A DNA stretch of 64,000 bases from Lepidurus packardi (taxonomy: Eukaryota > Arthropoda > Branchiopoda > Notostraca > Triopsidae). Shown piece after piece: positions 11,755 through 23,423 of this stretch (within the stretch, counting starts at the first letter, position 1; the number at the start of each line of letters is the position of its first letter). A model generated the notes under the pieces. It had not been told where the DNA came from and did no database searches. It worked only from the letters and a program-made list of their open reading frames with translations. Location of the stretch: the NCBI GenBank assembly GCA_023053545.1, contig JAKZAN010000002.1:3704375-3768374 (forward strand), written 5' to 3'. The position numbers were made by a program, and so were the translations under genes.

Positions 11755-13732
11755 ATGTACCGTCCCCGGGTCACAGCAGTCCAACAGTTCCTGAAGGAGG
11801 GTGCACCTTACCCTACCTACAACAAGCCAAAACCTGAGGTACCAAAATGTGACCAAATCCGATATTTTTGCAGCACCACTGCAAACCATGGTTTCGCACA
11901 TGTCGTAGACCGTAACGAACTTTACTGTCTGCGAATCGTATGGGCTCTAGTGATCGCCAGTTTAGTAAGCATTGTAGTTCTGCTGATCTACATGAGTGTC
12001 ACCAATCTCGCTAGTCGGACTCTAACTACCGAGTTCCTAGAAGAAGAATTCATTGCTGATCGCTATGGGGTGGTTCTTCCCGACATCCACATCTGCGATG
12101 CTTCGATCTTTAACTCCGATCGACTTAAAGGTTAGCATTGTACACATTTTCAACATGACAACTCAAAATGGTGTGCGTTAGAAATGGGGTTTAACAGCAC
12201 GATGGCTACCTACTTGACACTAGCGACTTCGGACAACGCTGCCAACGTGTATTTTGCGTCTAATTCTAGTTACCAAACCGATATGAAAGCAGAGTTTGAC
12301 CGTATTCTAGCAAATGGCTCTTGGACCATTAAAGATGTGATGGAATCAGCCGCTATCAAGTCAAACTCCATAAAATTTAGCTGTATATCACTGTGATATC
12401 TTCCTTCGTCAATAGTTGCAAAGAAATGGTGGTGGGTTGCAGTTTAGCAGGGAAACTATACGGATCCAATCAATGCTGTACCCAATTCTTCACCGTTGCG
12501 CCTTATCTTAGTATCTTTGGCAGTTGTATCAGCACGCATGGGGAATCTATCAGGCAAATTTACCCATCCAGAGACGCTGGATTCGTTGTGTATCTGATAC
12601 CTAATACTCTCCACATCATAAGTGAGAAAGACAAAAATGCTGGAAAAACCTGTGTTTAACTTTTTCTGCAATTTTTAACCTTTGCTTTGCAGATTTCGAA
12701 GATGAGCTCATTAAACCCGAATATATTCTGCAAAGAGGAGTCTACTACGCAGTGTCTAGTCTCGCAGTAGCTATTGAATCTGTTTTACACACATCCGGAC
12801 GCTTTGCACCGCCTAATTCATGGGTCTCGGTGCCCATTACCAAGTCATTGGTAAGGGAACACATTATTAACAAGACACTGAAGGGTCGGGGAACCGTATG
12901 ATAATCTCAAAACATTCCTAGGTGGACAACAGCGAATTGAAAGATAATATCTTAGCTCCCTATACATGTGTGGATACTAAGGACTCGGTCTATAAAGAAT
13001 GGAAGACTCCCGATTACGATCATTACAGCAGACGTAATTGCTACGGATCCTATTTTCAGAAGTTGCATCGGCAGTACAATAACTGCTCAGCAATATATTA
13101 TAAGTATGGAAGTAAGTTCAATGTGTTAATAAATAACTGATGTTACCCGAATGCAGATGGCCGAGTATTTCTCATTCAAATGACTTTCAAACACTTTAGA
13201 TGCGTCTCGTCTATGCCATCCTCAGGAGGTCCTAGACTTCGAAAAGAATGGACCAGTGTCATCAGGTCTTACTTTGTAATTCGTCTTCCTTCTGTTAACC
13301 TTTATCTCAATTCTTCCAGAATTCTTAGACTGTCCTGTCACTTGCATTACGGACTACTATGAGATATCGCCCAGCTACGCAGAATTCAATGCGGAGTTCT
13401 TGGAGCGAAAGTTCAACATTACGAAGTATACTTTTCAATAAATTGTTTCTTTCAAAGGGATGAATTGTGTTTGTAGACTCTCCCCTATCGCTCTTCATTT
13501 CTTTTACCCCTCGTTCAATTACCTCGTTCGCATAAGCCATGCATCCTCCGTGCTTAAATGGCTGGGTATATAAGTTTAATTTAACATTATTGAAAAATTC
13601 CCTCAGGTCATTAGATTTCTTTTTCTAGGTGAAGTAGGAGGTAACATGGGACTTTTTCTGGGAGCTAGTTTTATTTCAGTCCTAGAAATTTTGGCCCTCT
13701 TTATCCGTTGCTGTATAAAAACATCTTTCTAG
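11755..13732 (+). CDS. DEG/ENaC (pickpocket-type) sodium channel subunit
   Basis: Nine exons: 11755-12130, 12182-12336, 12381-12651, 12693-12850, 12922-13111, 13157-13255, 13320-13425, 13477-13565 and 13629-13732; phases close to 515 residues. The N-terminal FCSTTANHGF carries the conserved His-Gly gating motif. It is followed by TM1 (VWALVIASLVSIVVLLIYMS), a Cys-rich extracellular domain, the pre-TM2 block DCPVTCITDYYEISPSYAEF, and TM2 with the GAS selectivity filter (GLFLGASFISVLEILALFI). These are diagnostic of amiloride-sensitive, ligand- or mechano-gated channels. Arthropods have large pickpocket families, so I assign no orthologue. Two donors are weak (GTGATG at 12337, GTGTCA at 13256) and were chosen because they restore frame and conserved sequence. 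An in-frame upstream ATG at 11635 could extend the N-terminus by 40 residues. Confidence 0.83.
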
Positions 13733-15113
13733 GTTAGGAAATTCCTAATTGACTAACAACTTTGTATCCGTTGTATCAACACACTTTAAATTGCCCACTG
13801 TGCATAAATTATACACATCTATTCAGCACCAGAAATACAACTTATGATACATTTATCATATGGATGACAAATATTTTTTGGGATATTAATGGAAACCCCA
13901 TTTTGTTATTATTGAAAGCGGATTATGTAACCCATGATGTTGTCTAGAGCGACACCTACTGAGTGAGTATATACAGTTGTTGCCGCTTGTAATGATCCCG
14001 TTTGCCCAGCCAATTTTGATTCTTATAACCGGAAATTCTTATAACCGAAAACAATCGGAAATATGTGTATATATAGTGTTGCGTAAATCGCGATTACACT
14101 AGCTTAATTTACACTAGTGGAAGGGGAACTGGTTTTAATAAGAAGGTGGGCACAGTTTTTACTTAATTTAGTTAGGGTGATGTATTAACATGGGGATCCA
14201 ATTCGGGATTTAGCACAACAGTCAAACACGACTCTGCTCTGCCATTCAAACTCTCGCGCTCTCAGCTCCTTCCGTCTTCGCTAGTCCCACTTGCGAATTA
14301 ATCTGCATTTCTTATCGAAGCTTGATCGTGGAAGATAAGAAGGCAGTTAAAGGATAGCTCAAAAGAGTGTTACCTCTGCTGATCCCAGTCACGAAGCATC
14401 GACCATATAACCCTGTGGCTTGTAACAATGTACCCGCTACTTCGTTTCACTCTCTCATCCAGATCAACCTGTATACCATACGCCCTATCAAACCAGTATA
14501 CACATACGTTCGAATAAATATTTTAATGCTTCCGAGATAAAGGGTAACTAGATCATTTTTATTCACCTGGGCCCTTCGCGACGAGCATGTGGCGGCAAGA
14601 CGACCTTTCAAGAGACAAATAGCATTTCGAGTCCAAAAGAGTATCATTGGCTAGGTTAATACTAGGTTAGGTTAGGTTAGGGGTTTGTAGTCATTAAGTC
14701 GTGGTCTTTTAATCTTGTTGGCGCTTAAGCAATGAGATTCTTTTGTAGCCCTTAAACAAGAAAGGGTCGGCTAGCCAGCAAACCCCACTGGCCTCTTGTA
14801 AATAGCGAACGATGACCGATGAAATGTCAACACATTTTTTAATTTCATTGGTATTTATTTTTTTATTAAAAAGTTTTGTATTAAAAAGTTATGTATGTTT
14901 TTACTTATTTTAATAATTATGGTTAACTTTTGTAAAATTCTTTATAATAATGGAGTCTCGCGTTTTAGTGTATTTTGAGTACATTTGGCACACAAGGTTT
15001 GGCAAGGCGTTTCACGTTAGTTGTTCGCGTTTTACCGACGCACCAGAGGCTCGTATGAGCGGGACGGAAATAAAATCAAACCCAAATTACGAAATAAGAA
15101 AACATAACTGACA
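13733..15113. other. Intergenic region with a short TTAGG tract
   Basis: About 1.4 kb between DEG/ENaC and Zwilch, AT-rich towards 14820-15000. No conserved coding segment seen. The only notable feature is the TTAGG tract at 14663-14683. Confidence 0.5.
14663..14683 (+). repeat. Interstitial TTAGG repeats
   Basis: Three tandem TTAGG units preceded by a partial TAGG. TTAGG is the ancestral arthropod telomere repeat; three copies inside a gene-rich interval are an interstitial trace at most and could be chance. Confidence 0.6.
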
Positions 15114-17397
15114 ATGTTAGAACAGATCGTCCAGGAAAACTTTAATAAACTGCCTGTGTTTGATGAGTTGGTTCGTATTAAATCCAAATCCATTAGTTTT
15201 GTCTATAAAGCGTCACCCAAGAAAACAACCGACTTTGCCCCCAACATCCTTCCTTTTCAAGAAAAAAAGGATGCAAAATTTGCATTTAACTTAAATCCTG
15301 AAAAATCTTGCGAAGGTGTGTTTTCCTAGTCTCGTCATTTATATTTCCAAAAGTATAGTCGTATTATGTATATTTATATACTAATGGGATTACAGTTTTT
15401 TAAATCTAAACTTAAATCTTAACTTGCATGAATTTAATAAACTAAGATGAAATTATGTCACTAGTTTGATTCAAGTTGGTCGTTTGATGACGTACCAAGT
15501 GATGTATAATTAACATTGTGTGTTTAATAGATGAAGAAAACAAGTTAAACTTGACTGGTACGCCTCTCGAATGCCCATTTGACCTTGATGTTCTCAAGGA
15601 AGAGATAGATAATGGTTCACCCCAAGATGCCGACGTGGTTTCTCCTGTCAACGATTTAAAATATTGCCCTTTAAATGTACCAGTTGCAAGGTAATGTACA
15701 GTTATAAGGCTGCGCATATTACATAAATTTGGTATTAGGACATTTCTCACCAAACTTACTATGGAGCAAAAGAAACCTGAGGGAGTGCCTTGCTTTGTGT
15801 TATGCAATGGCAAAGATGTTGAGAAAACAGTCCTACTAGGGCTTCAAAAAGTCGGCCGTTCCATCCATACTTGGCAGATCACTCGTGATGGACCTTTTGC
15901 TGCAGAGACTTTGGCTAACAAGCTAGACAGTTTTAAGCAGGAATTTGGTGCCTTATCTAGCCATTCTAAGGTAGTGCATTGCGGTTATTTTCCTTATCTA
16001 ACTAATAGCGTGTTGATCGACTACTTTTTCAGGTTATTTCTGAAGCGTTTGCCCTCTTCGATGCTTATCAAAGCCCTAATGAAGAGCTGAACAACCACAT
16101 CAAACTGGAGTGTACTTGGCCTAACCCTCGACAGCTTCTGGAACTTCCCCCTGCCTCTTCTTCCACCACTATAGTAACTAGAGTTTGTCAAGCTCAGTAA
16201 ATTACTATTTATTACTAAGGAAGGACGAGCCGCACCCGGTGACGTCAGCAGTCCTGCGTATCGTTTATGGCAAGAATTAGAGTGGCTACAACAACTGTTT
16301 TGCAGTTTAGATACCAAAGAAATTAGCTGGAAAAGGCGAGATAGCTCGAATACTATTCCGCTGGAAGAGCAGGTTGATCAGGTCTTGGAGCAAGCAACAG
16401 TCAGTCATAAACGTCCTACTGCGCTTGAGCCCCGCGATGATGATAGAAATCTGGAGTTGCTTGTGCCCGTCCGTCAAGCTTTGGATGTAACCGATTCACT
16501 TTGGGAGCTGCTGCTTAGTATAACATATAGAGCTAAGGAAAGATAATTAACCTATATTTCCTATGATTTAGACTGTGAAAACTATACTGAATTGACTGCA
16601 GTGCTTCGACGCGCACTGGAGTGTGCTGAATCTAAAACCCAGCGTATCCGGCTAACGCATAGCAAAAATAGCAGTCAGATGGCTAGCTTAATGTTGGGAG
16701 TAGCCAAGTGTACTACAAGCATGCCGGCTCTGCAAGGTCTGCAGCCTTTAGAACTCCTAGTTGACATGGGAGTGGAAAAGATGAAGAACGACTACTTTTT
16801 TACTTTGACCAGTAAGATTTACATCGCTAAACCCGTTTTTATTTAAGTGGATTCTGTTAATTTGAGATAATAGGCAGTGAATTGGCTACAGCCAATCTCG
16901 TTTCTGCCTTTTTCCCCAAAAGGGGTGACTTTGTTGGGATCTTGAGGGAATATTGGGCCAAGTCCCTCACCGGATTAAGTATTTTGCACAATATTCTGGA
17001 AGCTTTATGCTTGATGAGGCGCACTTTGGGCTTGGAGCGGGCAGCGTTGGCGAATTTTGCTTTAGATTTGATATCACATCCGGTTCACATTGAAGGCAAC
17101 AATTTTCGCTTCTCATTACAAACTGCCCAGCTCGAGTCCTTCTGGGAAATGTAACTTTCCCCCTTCTTGCAGAAATCAGTTAATTAATTGCTTTCTCGAT
17201 CAAGGCATTGCGCACAACCTCAGACATGGAGTTTGAAGTGTTCTAGTGAACTCGACAAAGAGGTCCACTGCGCGTGGCAGTGTCGTAAGGACAAATTGAG
17301 CCAACAAGAAGAACCAAACACGCCTTCATCCCCTGTACCTAAAGTGGCGAGTGCGTTGTACTGGCTTGAGCACATGAAGCACATTTGCCATTACTGA
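15114..17397 (+). CDS. Zwilch: Zwilch, kinetochore RZZ-complex subunit
   Basis: Eight exons: 15114-15315, 15531-15690, 15739-15970, 16033-16173, 16220-16517, 16572-16811, 16874-17150 and 17205-17397, giving 580 residues against about 591 in human. Colinear conserved blocks include PLNVPVAR; CTWPNPRQLLELPPASSSTT (human has SWSPVDEILQIPPLSSTAT); LWQELEWLQQLF; VRQALDVTDSLWELL; LQPLELLVDMGVEKMKNDY; SILHNILEAL; and PQTWSLKCSSELDKEVHCAW near the C-terminus. Zwilch joins Rod and ZW10 at unattached kinetochores, where the complex recruits dynein and Mad1-Mad2 for the spindle checkpoint. The last acceptor was set at 17204/17205 rather than 17172/17173, because only that choice keeps the conserved C-terminal block in frame. 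The start ATG matches the beginning of similarity only loosely. Confidence 0.88.
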
Positions 17398-19280
17398 AAT
17401 TTTCATGATTCGGACAATTCCGCAACTTTCAATACAAACGTTATGCTTTTGTTGGAAAGATTCTTAATATTTCAAGTACGGTCATCCTATCAAACCACAA
17501 TTTTCACCGCTTCCTCTTTGTTGTGTATTCAAAAACGGAGAACCAAAGGTCCCAAAAAGGGTTAAGCCATTCAAGAGGGCAGCCGATTAGCATTGTTGCG
17601 AGTCCTATATACAGCTCTAAGCGAAAGGGAGCTACCTTATTGTATGCTTATAGAGTCGGGTACGTTGGCTACGGCTGACGACGCCTTCTTCCACTCCTGC
17701 GCACGCCTATAGCCGGCGTTAATACGCAAAGGGAAAGCCGCTACTACTTTCATTAGTGCCTCGTATCCTTACAGAGAACTCACTCACGCGGAATCTTGAC
17801 TGTTTGCCGCTTTTTTTCCTCTCCTTAGTTATCAAAACCCCGCGATAACTACCCATTGACCATGCATATTCAGTTTATAAATAGTTAAGGACCAAGGGCG
17901 CTTGATTTATCAAATTTCTGAACTTTCCCATGATCTACGTTCAAAACATCATAAGTCAACTCAACTTTCATCTCCACTAATAAAAGCGAACTGATACTAT
18001 TGTATCAAAGGCCGCAAACGCAATTGTCGGCAGTTTGGCGGCGGCTTTATGACTTTCTGAAAACGCTGATGCTTTTCTAGGCTTTTTCTTCGTTTTTGAA
18101 TGGGACGCAACAATGAATAGAATGTCCGGCACCAAAAAGCTCCCTTTTGGACAGTATCTCGCCGGGACCGACAAAGGGGGCGTGGTCAGGGGCTTTTGTC
18201 AAGCTTTGGGGCCGCTAATGACAGTCGCGGCCAGGTAATTGGGTGACAAGACGCAGACAGGTTCCTTCCGCTGTTTGGGAGGCTGGTTGACGATCCCTTC
18301 AACACCTGTACAGAACCTTACCACTACACAGGGAAGGAGATATAATGCCTTAAAACCCTAACGCCCTAATGCCTTAAAACTTCCTTGAACGCTCTGATGC
18401 AGCTCTATAAAAGTCCAGGTAGCGTAAAAGTCAGAAAGGTTCGGAGGTTTTTCTTCGTGGGTCCCGAAACTAGACAGATTCGCCACGCTCACTCACACCT
18501 TCCACCCAAAACTCAACTGTTTGATAGCGAAAGAAAGAATAATCAGGTGGCAGATCAAGACAAGAATACAGCGCAGATTTTTTTAACCCCCGTAGCACTA
18601 TTTTTGTTGCTTCGCCATAAAGTAAAGCGAAAAAAGTGCTATAAACAATCCTACAGCTATAGATATTGCCTCAATTTCAGCGCTATATGCTTCCCAGAAA
18701 AAACGCGTAACTGATTGGAAGGCGCTTCGAGATCAGTATCCGCACACCGTAGATTCAAAATCAGATCAATGGGGTTGAGTTCAAACCTTCAAAGAGAGCA
18801 AAAGGCCATAAATGTCCAACACCTCGACTGTCAAGACAAACTACCTTCTGTCCTGTCCCCCTTTCGGGTCCGAACGGTCCACTTCAGTCCTGCTTTTACC
18901 TTCTTTTTTTATTGTACACCCCCATCATTGCCGTTTTCCCAATCCTTTTGTTAAACCTGGAAACCAAACGCGGGATATTACAGCTTGCTGGGCGAGCAGC
19001 TAACTTGACAATTACTCCCCCGCAATGTAACTGTGCATTACGTGATTGAATCGCATGGGCCAACACTAGCCCAGAACAAGAGACGGACGAAACCCGATCG
19101 CTATAGCTCTAAGTTACAGTCGATTGACTTTGACAATACTGTCCAACGGTTCAGGAAACGCCGCTTCGATGCCTAAAAGGGCATTATATATTGTTCCTCG
19201 CATAGGCTTAAAAACAGAGCTGGCTCGTATTAGGGACATTTTCTATTGCATTATATCTGTACAAGCTGATTTTTAAAAGT
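17398..19280. other. Intergenic region between converging Zwilch and the zinc-finger gene
   Basis: About 1.9 kb. A TATAAAAG string at 18405 precedes a 109-codon open frame (18385-18714) of non-protein-like composition; not called. The 14-mer TAATGCCTTAAAAC occurs twice (18343-18356 and 18367-18380). No RNA gene recognised. Confidence 0.45.
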
Positions 19281-20388
19281 TCATAATCCATAGCAGGGAT
19301 ATGTCAACGTTGCTGAAGACGCGTTATGGAGGTACGCAGGATGCTGCGATGGCAAAAAAGGAGCGTGTGAGTAGGCAAGCGATTGAGAAAGTGACGGTAA
19401 GAGACACACAGGCGCAGGGGGCAATGGGGGAGGTTTCTGGTGGGTTCTGGTGTGTTTCTTGAGATGATCTCTTCTTCCGAATCGTTTGCCGCACACTGAG
19501 CAAGGAAACGGACGCAATCCCGAATGGATCCGCTTATGCCTTGTTAATTCTTCATTGCGTGTGAACGTCTTTCCACAAGAAGACTCTTCACACTGAAAGG
19601 GTCGTTCTCCTGTTAGGGAAAGAAAACAACAGAAAACCGGTTAAGTAGTGTAAAAAAAAAATAACACCTGACAGACAACAAACGGATGAATTCAACTTAC
19701 CAGTATGACTGCGAACATGGCCGCGGAGTTGTCCGTTGTTGCTGAATCCTACATGACAATGCGGACACCGGAATTTCTTTGGCCGCTGCTTTCGCGTCGG
19801 TAATGCTGCCACAGATGTGCCAGCTAGAGGATTTAAACGGTGATGTGGGTGAAACTGCTGCTGTTGGGGTGCGTTTCGCATCCATTGATGGTACCACTGG
19901 CTTAATTCCGAGCTGGAAGTTACTGCGTTTAAAGAGACGAGATGCTGTAGAGTTTCTTGGGGAATTGCTTCCAAAGAAGCTATCCATTCTGCTGGGGGGT
20001 TTGTGAGAAAGCTTGGCGGGATTATCGGAAGCGAAGATGACGGTAATGGAGCCGGATTAGGTAAGGTACTAGGGAGGAGAGGAATATTCAGCGAATTTCC
20101 AGTAAAACTGCACTTTGGGGCAACTTTTGAGGAAACAGAACGGTGTTGAGATCGAAAATTTTTGCCGTTCACGATTGGAGAAGCTGACGAGGAGGTTGAG
20201 GTGACTGAAGAAGCTGTTTCTGTTTTAAAAACCGTTTTCAACGGGGGGGAAAGCGGCTTGGGAATACCCTGATCCAAATCTTGATCGTCCCATGGCCGGA
20301 AAATCCTCTCTGCCGCAGTAATACTGCTGGTACTGTAAGGCGCGTGACTTTGCGCTAAGGGGCTCGTACCGGGATGCAAAAGCGTCAT
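19281..20388 (-). CDS. hkb: Three-finger C2H2 transcription factor, huckebein-like
   Basis: Two exons, 20388-19701 and 19609-19281 (phase 1 join), 338 residues. The N-terminal 190 residues are Ser/Pro-rich and contain IFRPW at about residues 29-33; FRPW is a Groucho-corepressor docking motif known from Drosophila Huckebein. Three C2H2 fingers follow: [40 protein letters not shown] (C-X4-C type) and [20 protein letters not shown]. The fingers resemble the EGR/Sp/KLF class, and the [20 protein letters not shown] stretch recalls Huckebein as I remember it. A Pro-rich tail of about 50 residues ends the protein. The factor class is certain; the huckebein assignment rests on FRPW plus finger resemblance and is moderate. 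An upstream exon is possible: a GTAAGA donor lies at about 20440, and the ATG at 20388 lacks an independent check. Confidence 0.72.
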
Positions 20389-23300
20389 GTTTGGTTCGAA
20401 GTAAGTCGCCGACTAACTGTCCGGGAAAGCTTTTCTTACCATTTTCATGAGAAGCAAAGGAAAAGCGCCTCTGTCGCAAATAAGAGGCTGCAGGTATCAA
20501 TGCTGTCAAACGGGCAGGGCATAAAGCAAAGGGAAGGCGGGTGAAAGCTACAACCCCTGATTTCAGGAGGGATAAAAGGGGCCAATGGTGGGTTTGGCCA
20601 CGAGTGGCACACGCAAGTTTTCCAGTAGGCCATGTCCAATGGCTGGTAAGCCCCGATACCACCGAAAGCAGCTCTCCGGAAGGTCGCACGCCTTCCTGGG
20701 GGCTCCTTCCGCCTCTTTTAACACTTCTTATGGGCTCTATCGGATTAAACCGTGCGATATATCTTGGCTTTTCCCAACCTTTTATTTACATCGAAAAGCT
20801 TAATCCAATTTAAAGAGCAAAGCTGTAAAAAAATATGTAACATAGTTAACAAGATTTAATATTTACAAATCGTAACATAGATAATAAGAGAGGTTTACTT
20901 TTCCAATTCTAGGAACATTACCTGGATTTTGAACTTTCATCTTTCAGTTATTTTGTTTCAAGACGAAGTTTAACATAAATGAGCCACGAATCTCCCCCCC
21001 CCCCCCCCCCCCCCACCAAAGATGTCATCGACGATTCGGAGAGTGTCAAAGATTCAGCCATGCATAAAGGCTCTAACAGGCATTGTCCTGCTTGTGGCTT
21101 TTTGGTTAGCCCTTTTTGGAGGGGGTGAATTATGCCTATGTGTGTGCAGTTACAAATAAGCGTCCCACTCATAATTCATACACGCTTGTGAGTATAAGTG
21201 GTGTTGCAGCCACAAAAACTACGCCAAACCCGATACGACGGCAGGAGTTTTGGTTGTTGGTGTATATAACAGGGTATCAAAACCCCCAAATCACCAAAAG
21301 GGACAGACCCCCAAAAGGCCCCTAAAACAGCCCCTGGAGGGTTAAGAGTTGGCTTATCTTTTGTGATGATGGAAACGCTATACATCCCTGTACTTGTCCG
21401 TTGAATGGCTCTCAATAGGAAGCCACTCACGTGTGCATGATTTCTGTGCTTTTATGCCTTTTTGTGGTCGAGAGACGAGAGATGGGACCCTCTGCCAGGG
21501 GTGAAACCAGCTATTCAACAACCCCCTATATCATATCTCATATTGAGAGGACCCAAAAGCGCTCTGTATATATCCTCGCAGCAGAAACCCTGCACTCCAA
21601 ATGGAGCATCGGAGGTATTGTCTTCCTGGACCGCAAGTCAAAAAGAGTCCCAAAAGCCAGAGCAGAAAAGGTGTCAGAAAAACCTTATTACCAGCAGCTT
21701 TTGCAGGCACGAGTCATTCTTCATCATCCAGGTGTTTTTCAACAACTCTTGGACTTTTCGGGCCAATTTCGAATTTCATTCAAGCTCCTCCACACCTGCA
21801 AGAGATAGGGAGAACGCGGAGTTAAAGAAGGCTAAGAAAATACTAGAAAATGCTATTCAAAAAGACCATGTTTGTCATTCCAGTTATACATCTTAGAGTT
21901 ATACGAACTTTTCAGCTGTTAATATACCTTGTATAGTAAATGGAAGGGAATATAGTGCACCCGAAAAAAAAGGTAGGCCGCATCGAATCGGTTTGGTCAC
22001 GCGGTGTAGATCAGGGCTTAAGAGCTCTTATTTCATTGATGGTGCTAACCAGGCGTGACCCGATGAACTCGTCAATCGCCACCTTTCCACCAAACCTTGC
22101 TGGTGCAGAAAAGCGCAGAGAATCCCGGCAGCTCCCTGACAAGTGGCCGTGACAAAATGCGTGAATCTGGCGGGGTGGGGATTTTCTGATATAGACTACG
22201 GTAACTTGTGGATACCTCCGCACGCCGTCTTCCCCCACTTCTTCACAAAGTTCTCATCCTTCTTGTAGATATGTACAGGACAGTGTATCAAAGGATGCCG
22301 CTTGCATTCCGCCGCTTTTGGTTCCATTGTCGTCTTGTGCCGACTCTTTCCGCACCTATTGTTGCCACTCGCCAGGCTTCGCACCGCAGTATAGTACAAC
22401 TGATAACTTGCGGCCAAAGACTACTTCTTCGGCGTCCTCTTGCATCGCTTTTCCACCATTGCAAGTAAAGAGAATCCTAAAAGCCCAGATGTGCTTGATC
22501 GATGACTTGGGGGCCAGCAACGCGTTCCAAGACCAAACATTCCATTACAATTTCAAACATTCCTTGAGTCTATCACGTTTGAACTTTTTCGATCCAAAAG
22601 TTCCAAAAATTCTCCTCTTTTTTCCCCTCTTTATTTCCCCCTCTCAGCCGCTTTCAAACTCTCGGTTAGCTAAAGCATCTGCGCTGTGTGCTCTCCTCTC
22701 ACATATGGGGAATGATCGTCAAACTCATTTGTCAACGAGTCCGGCCAACGAAGAGTTGCAAGAGGGGGCTTTTAAAAGCACAAAGTCACCCAGTATTGCT
22801 GCTTACGTGTTTCAATTGCTGCTGCTTGGGTAGTCCGTATACACAGTGCAGAAAGGGACATTCTTCCCTCCCCCGCTGTGCACATCCCCCCAAAGTACCC
22901 ACACGAACAATCAGCAGCGTCAAGAGCTGCCTGTGTGTGTACATATACATCTTTGGGTGGGCTCTCTCTCTGATCCTTTCTTTCTCTTGTTGTGATAATA
23001 CGTTCCATGTCCACGTCCGGTAACAAGTCCTCAGTTTGGGAGGGAGATAGCTACCGGAATACGAATAATAAGATGCCCTACTCGGGAAACCCCAACAAAT
23101 CATAATGGAATGAAGACTGCCAGCGCAGTCTTCGCTGCGGGACGTCCTCTTTTCCTCAGTCCAAGTACCAAAATTCATGGGTTCTCCCAGGTCTTCAAAG
23201 GAGAGTCTCATTCACATCCAAACCAAGTTACCTTTAGCTTTAGGAGCCTATAGACAAAATCGAGCTGAGAAAAGGAGGGCAAAAGTCGTTGATGTTGGGT

Positions 23301-23423
23301 GGCTTTTAGCACAAGTAGACAGTTTTTGAGTTGTGTGTGAGCCTCTCTTTCTCTCGTGGCCCACCTACTTTGCACCGTCGAGTGAAATAGTACGGCTTCT
23401 GTAGCAGGTGGGAAGAAAGTTCT
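20389..23423. other. Intergenic region with a C21 homopolymer
   Basis: About 3 kb between the zinc-finger gene and the GPCR 3' end. Several overlapping open frames at 20541-23211 on both strands have composition typical of non-coding sequence and match no family I know. Probably promoter and regulatory sequence of the zinc-finger gene. Contains the C tract at 20994-21014. Confidence 0.45.
20994..21014 (+). repeat. C21 homopolymer
   Basis: Twenty-one consecutive C on the plus strand, about 600 bp upstream of the zinc-finger ATG. Could form a G-quadruplex on the opposite strand. Exact length is assembly-sensitive. Confidence 0.85.

Noticed and set aside
12393..12415. 23-nt intron in the DEG/ENaC gene
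   Set aside because: Too short to be spliced; the 12337-12380 alternative is longer, in phase and gives the expected family sequence.
17173..17236. Alternative last Zwilch exon from acceptor 17172, stopping at 17236
   Set aside because: It drops the conserved C-terminal block PQTWSLKC...; the acceptor at 17204 gives a 54-nt intron and restores it.
20225..20689. 154-residue minus-strand open frame overlapping the zinc-finger gene's 5' end
   Set aside because: It is out of frame with the zinc-finger protein, has no splice route into it, and has no recognisable domain.
21431..21896. Overlapping plus-strand open frames of 125 and 144 residues
   Set aside because: They overlap one another in different frames, look like non-coding composition and match no family.
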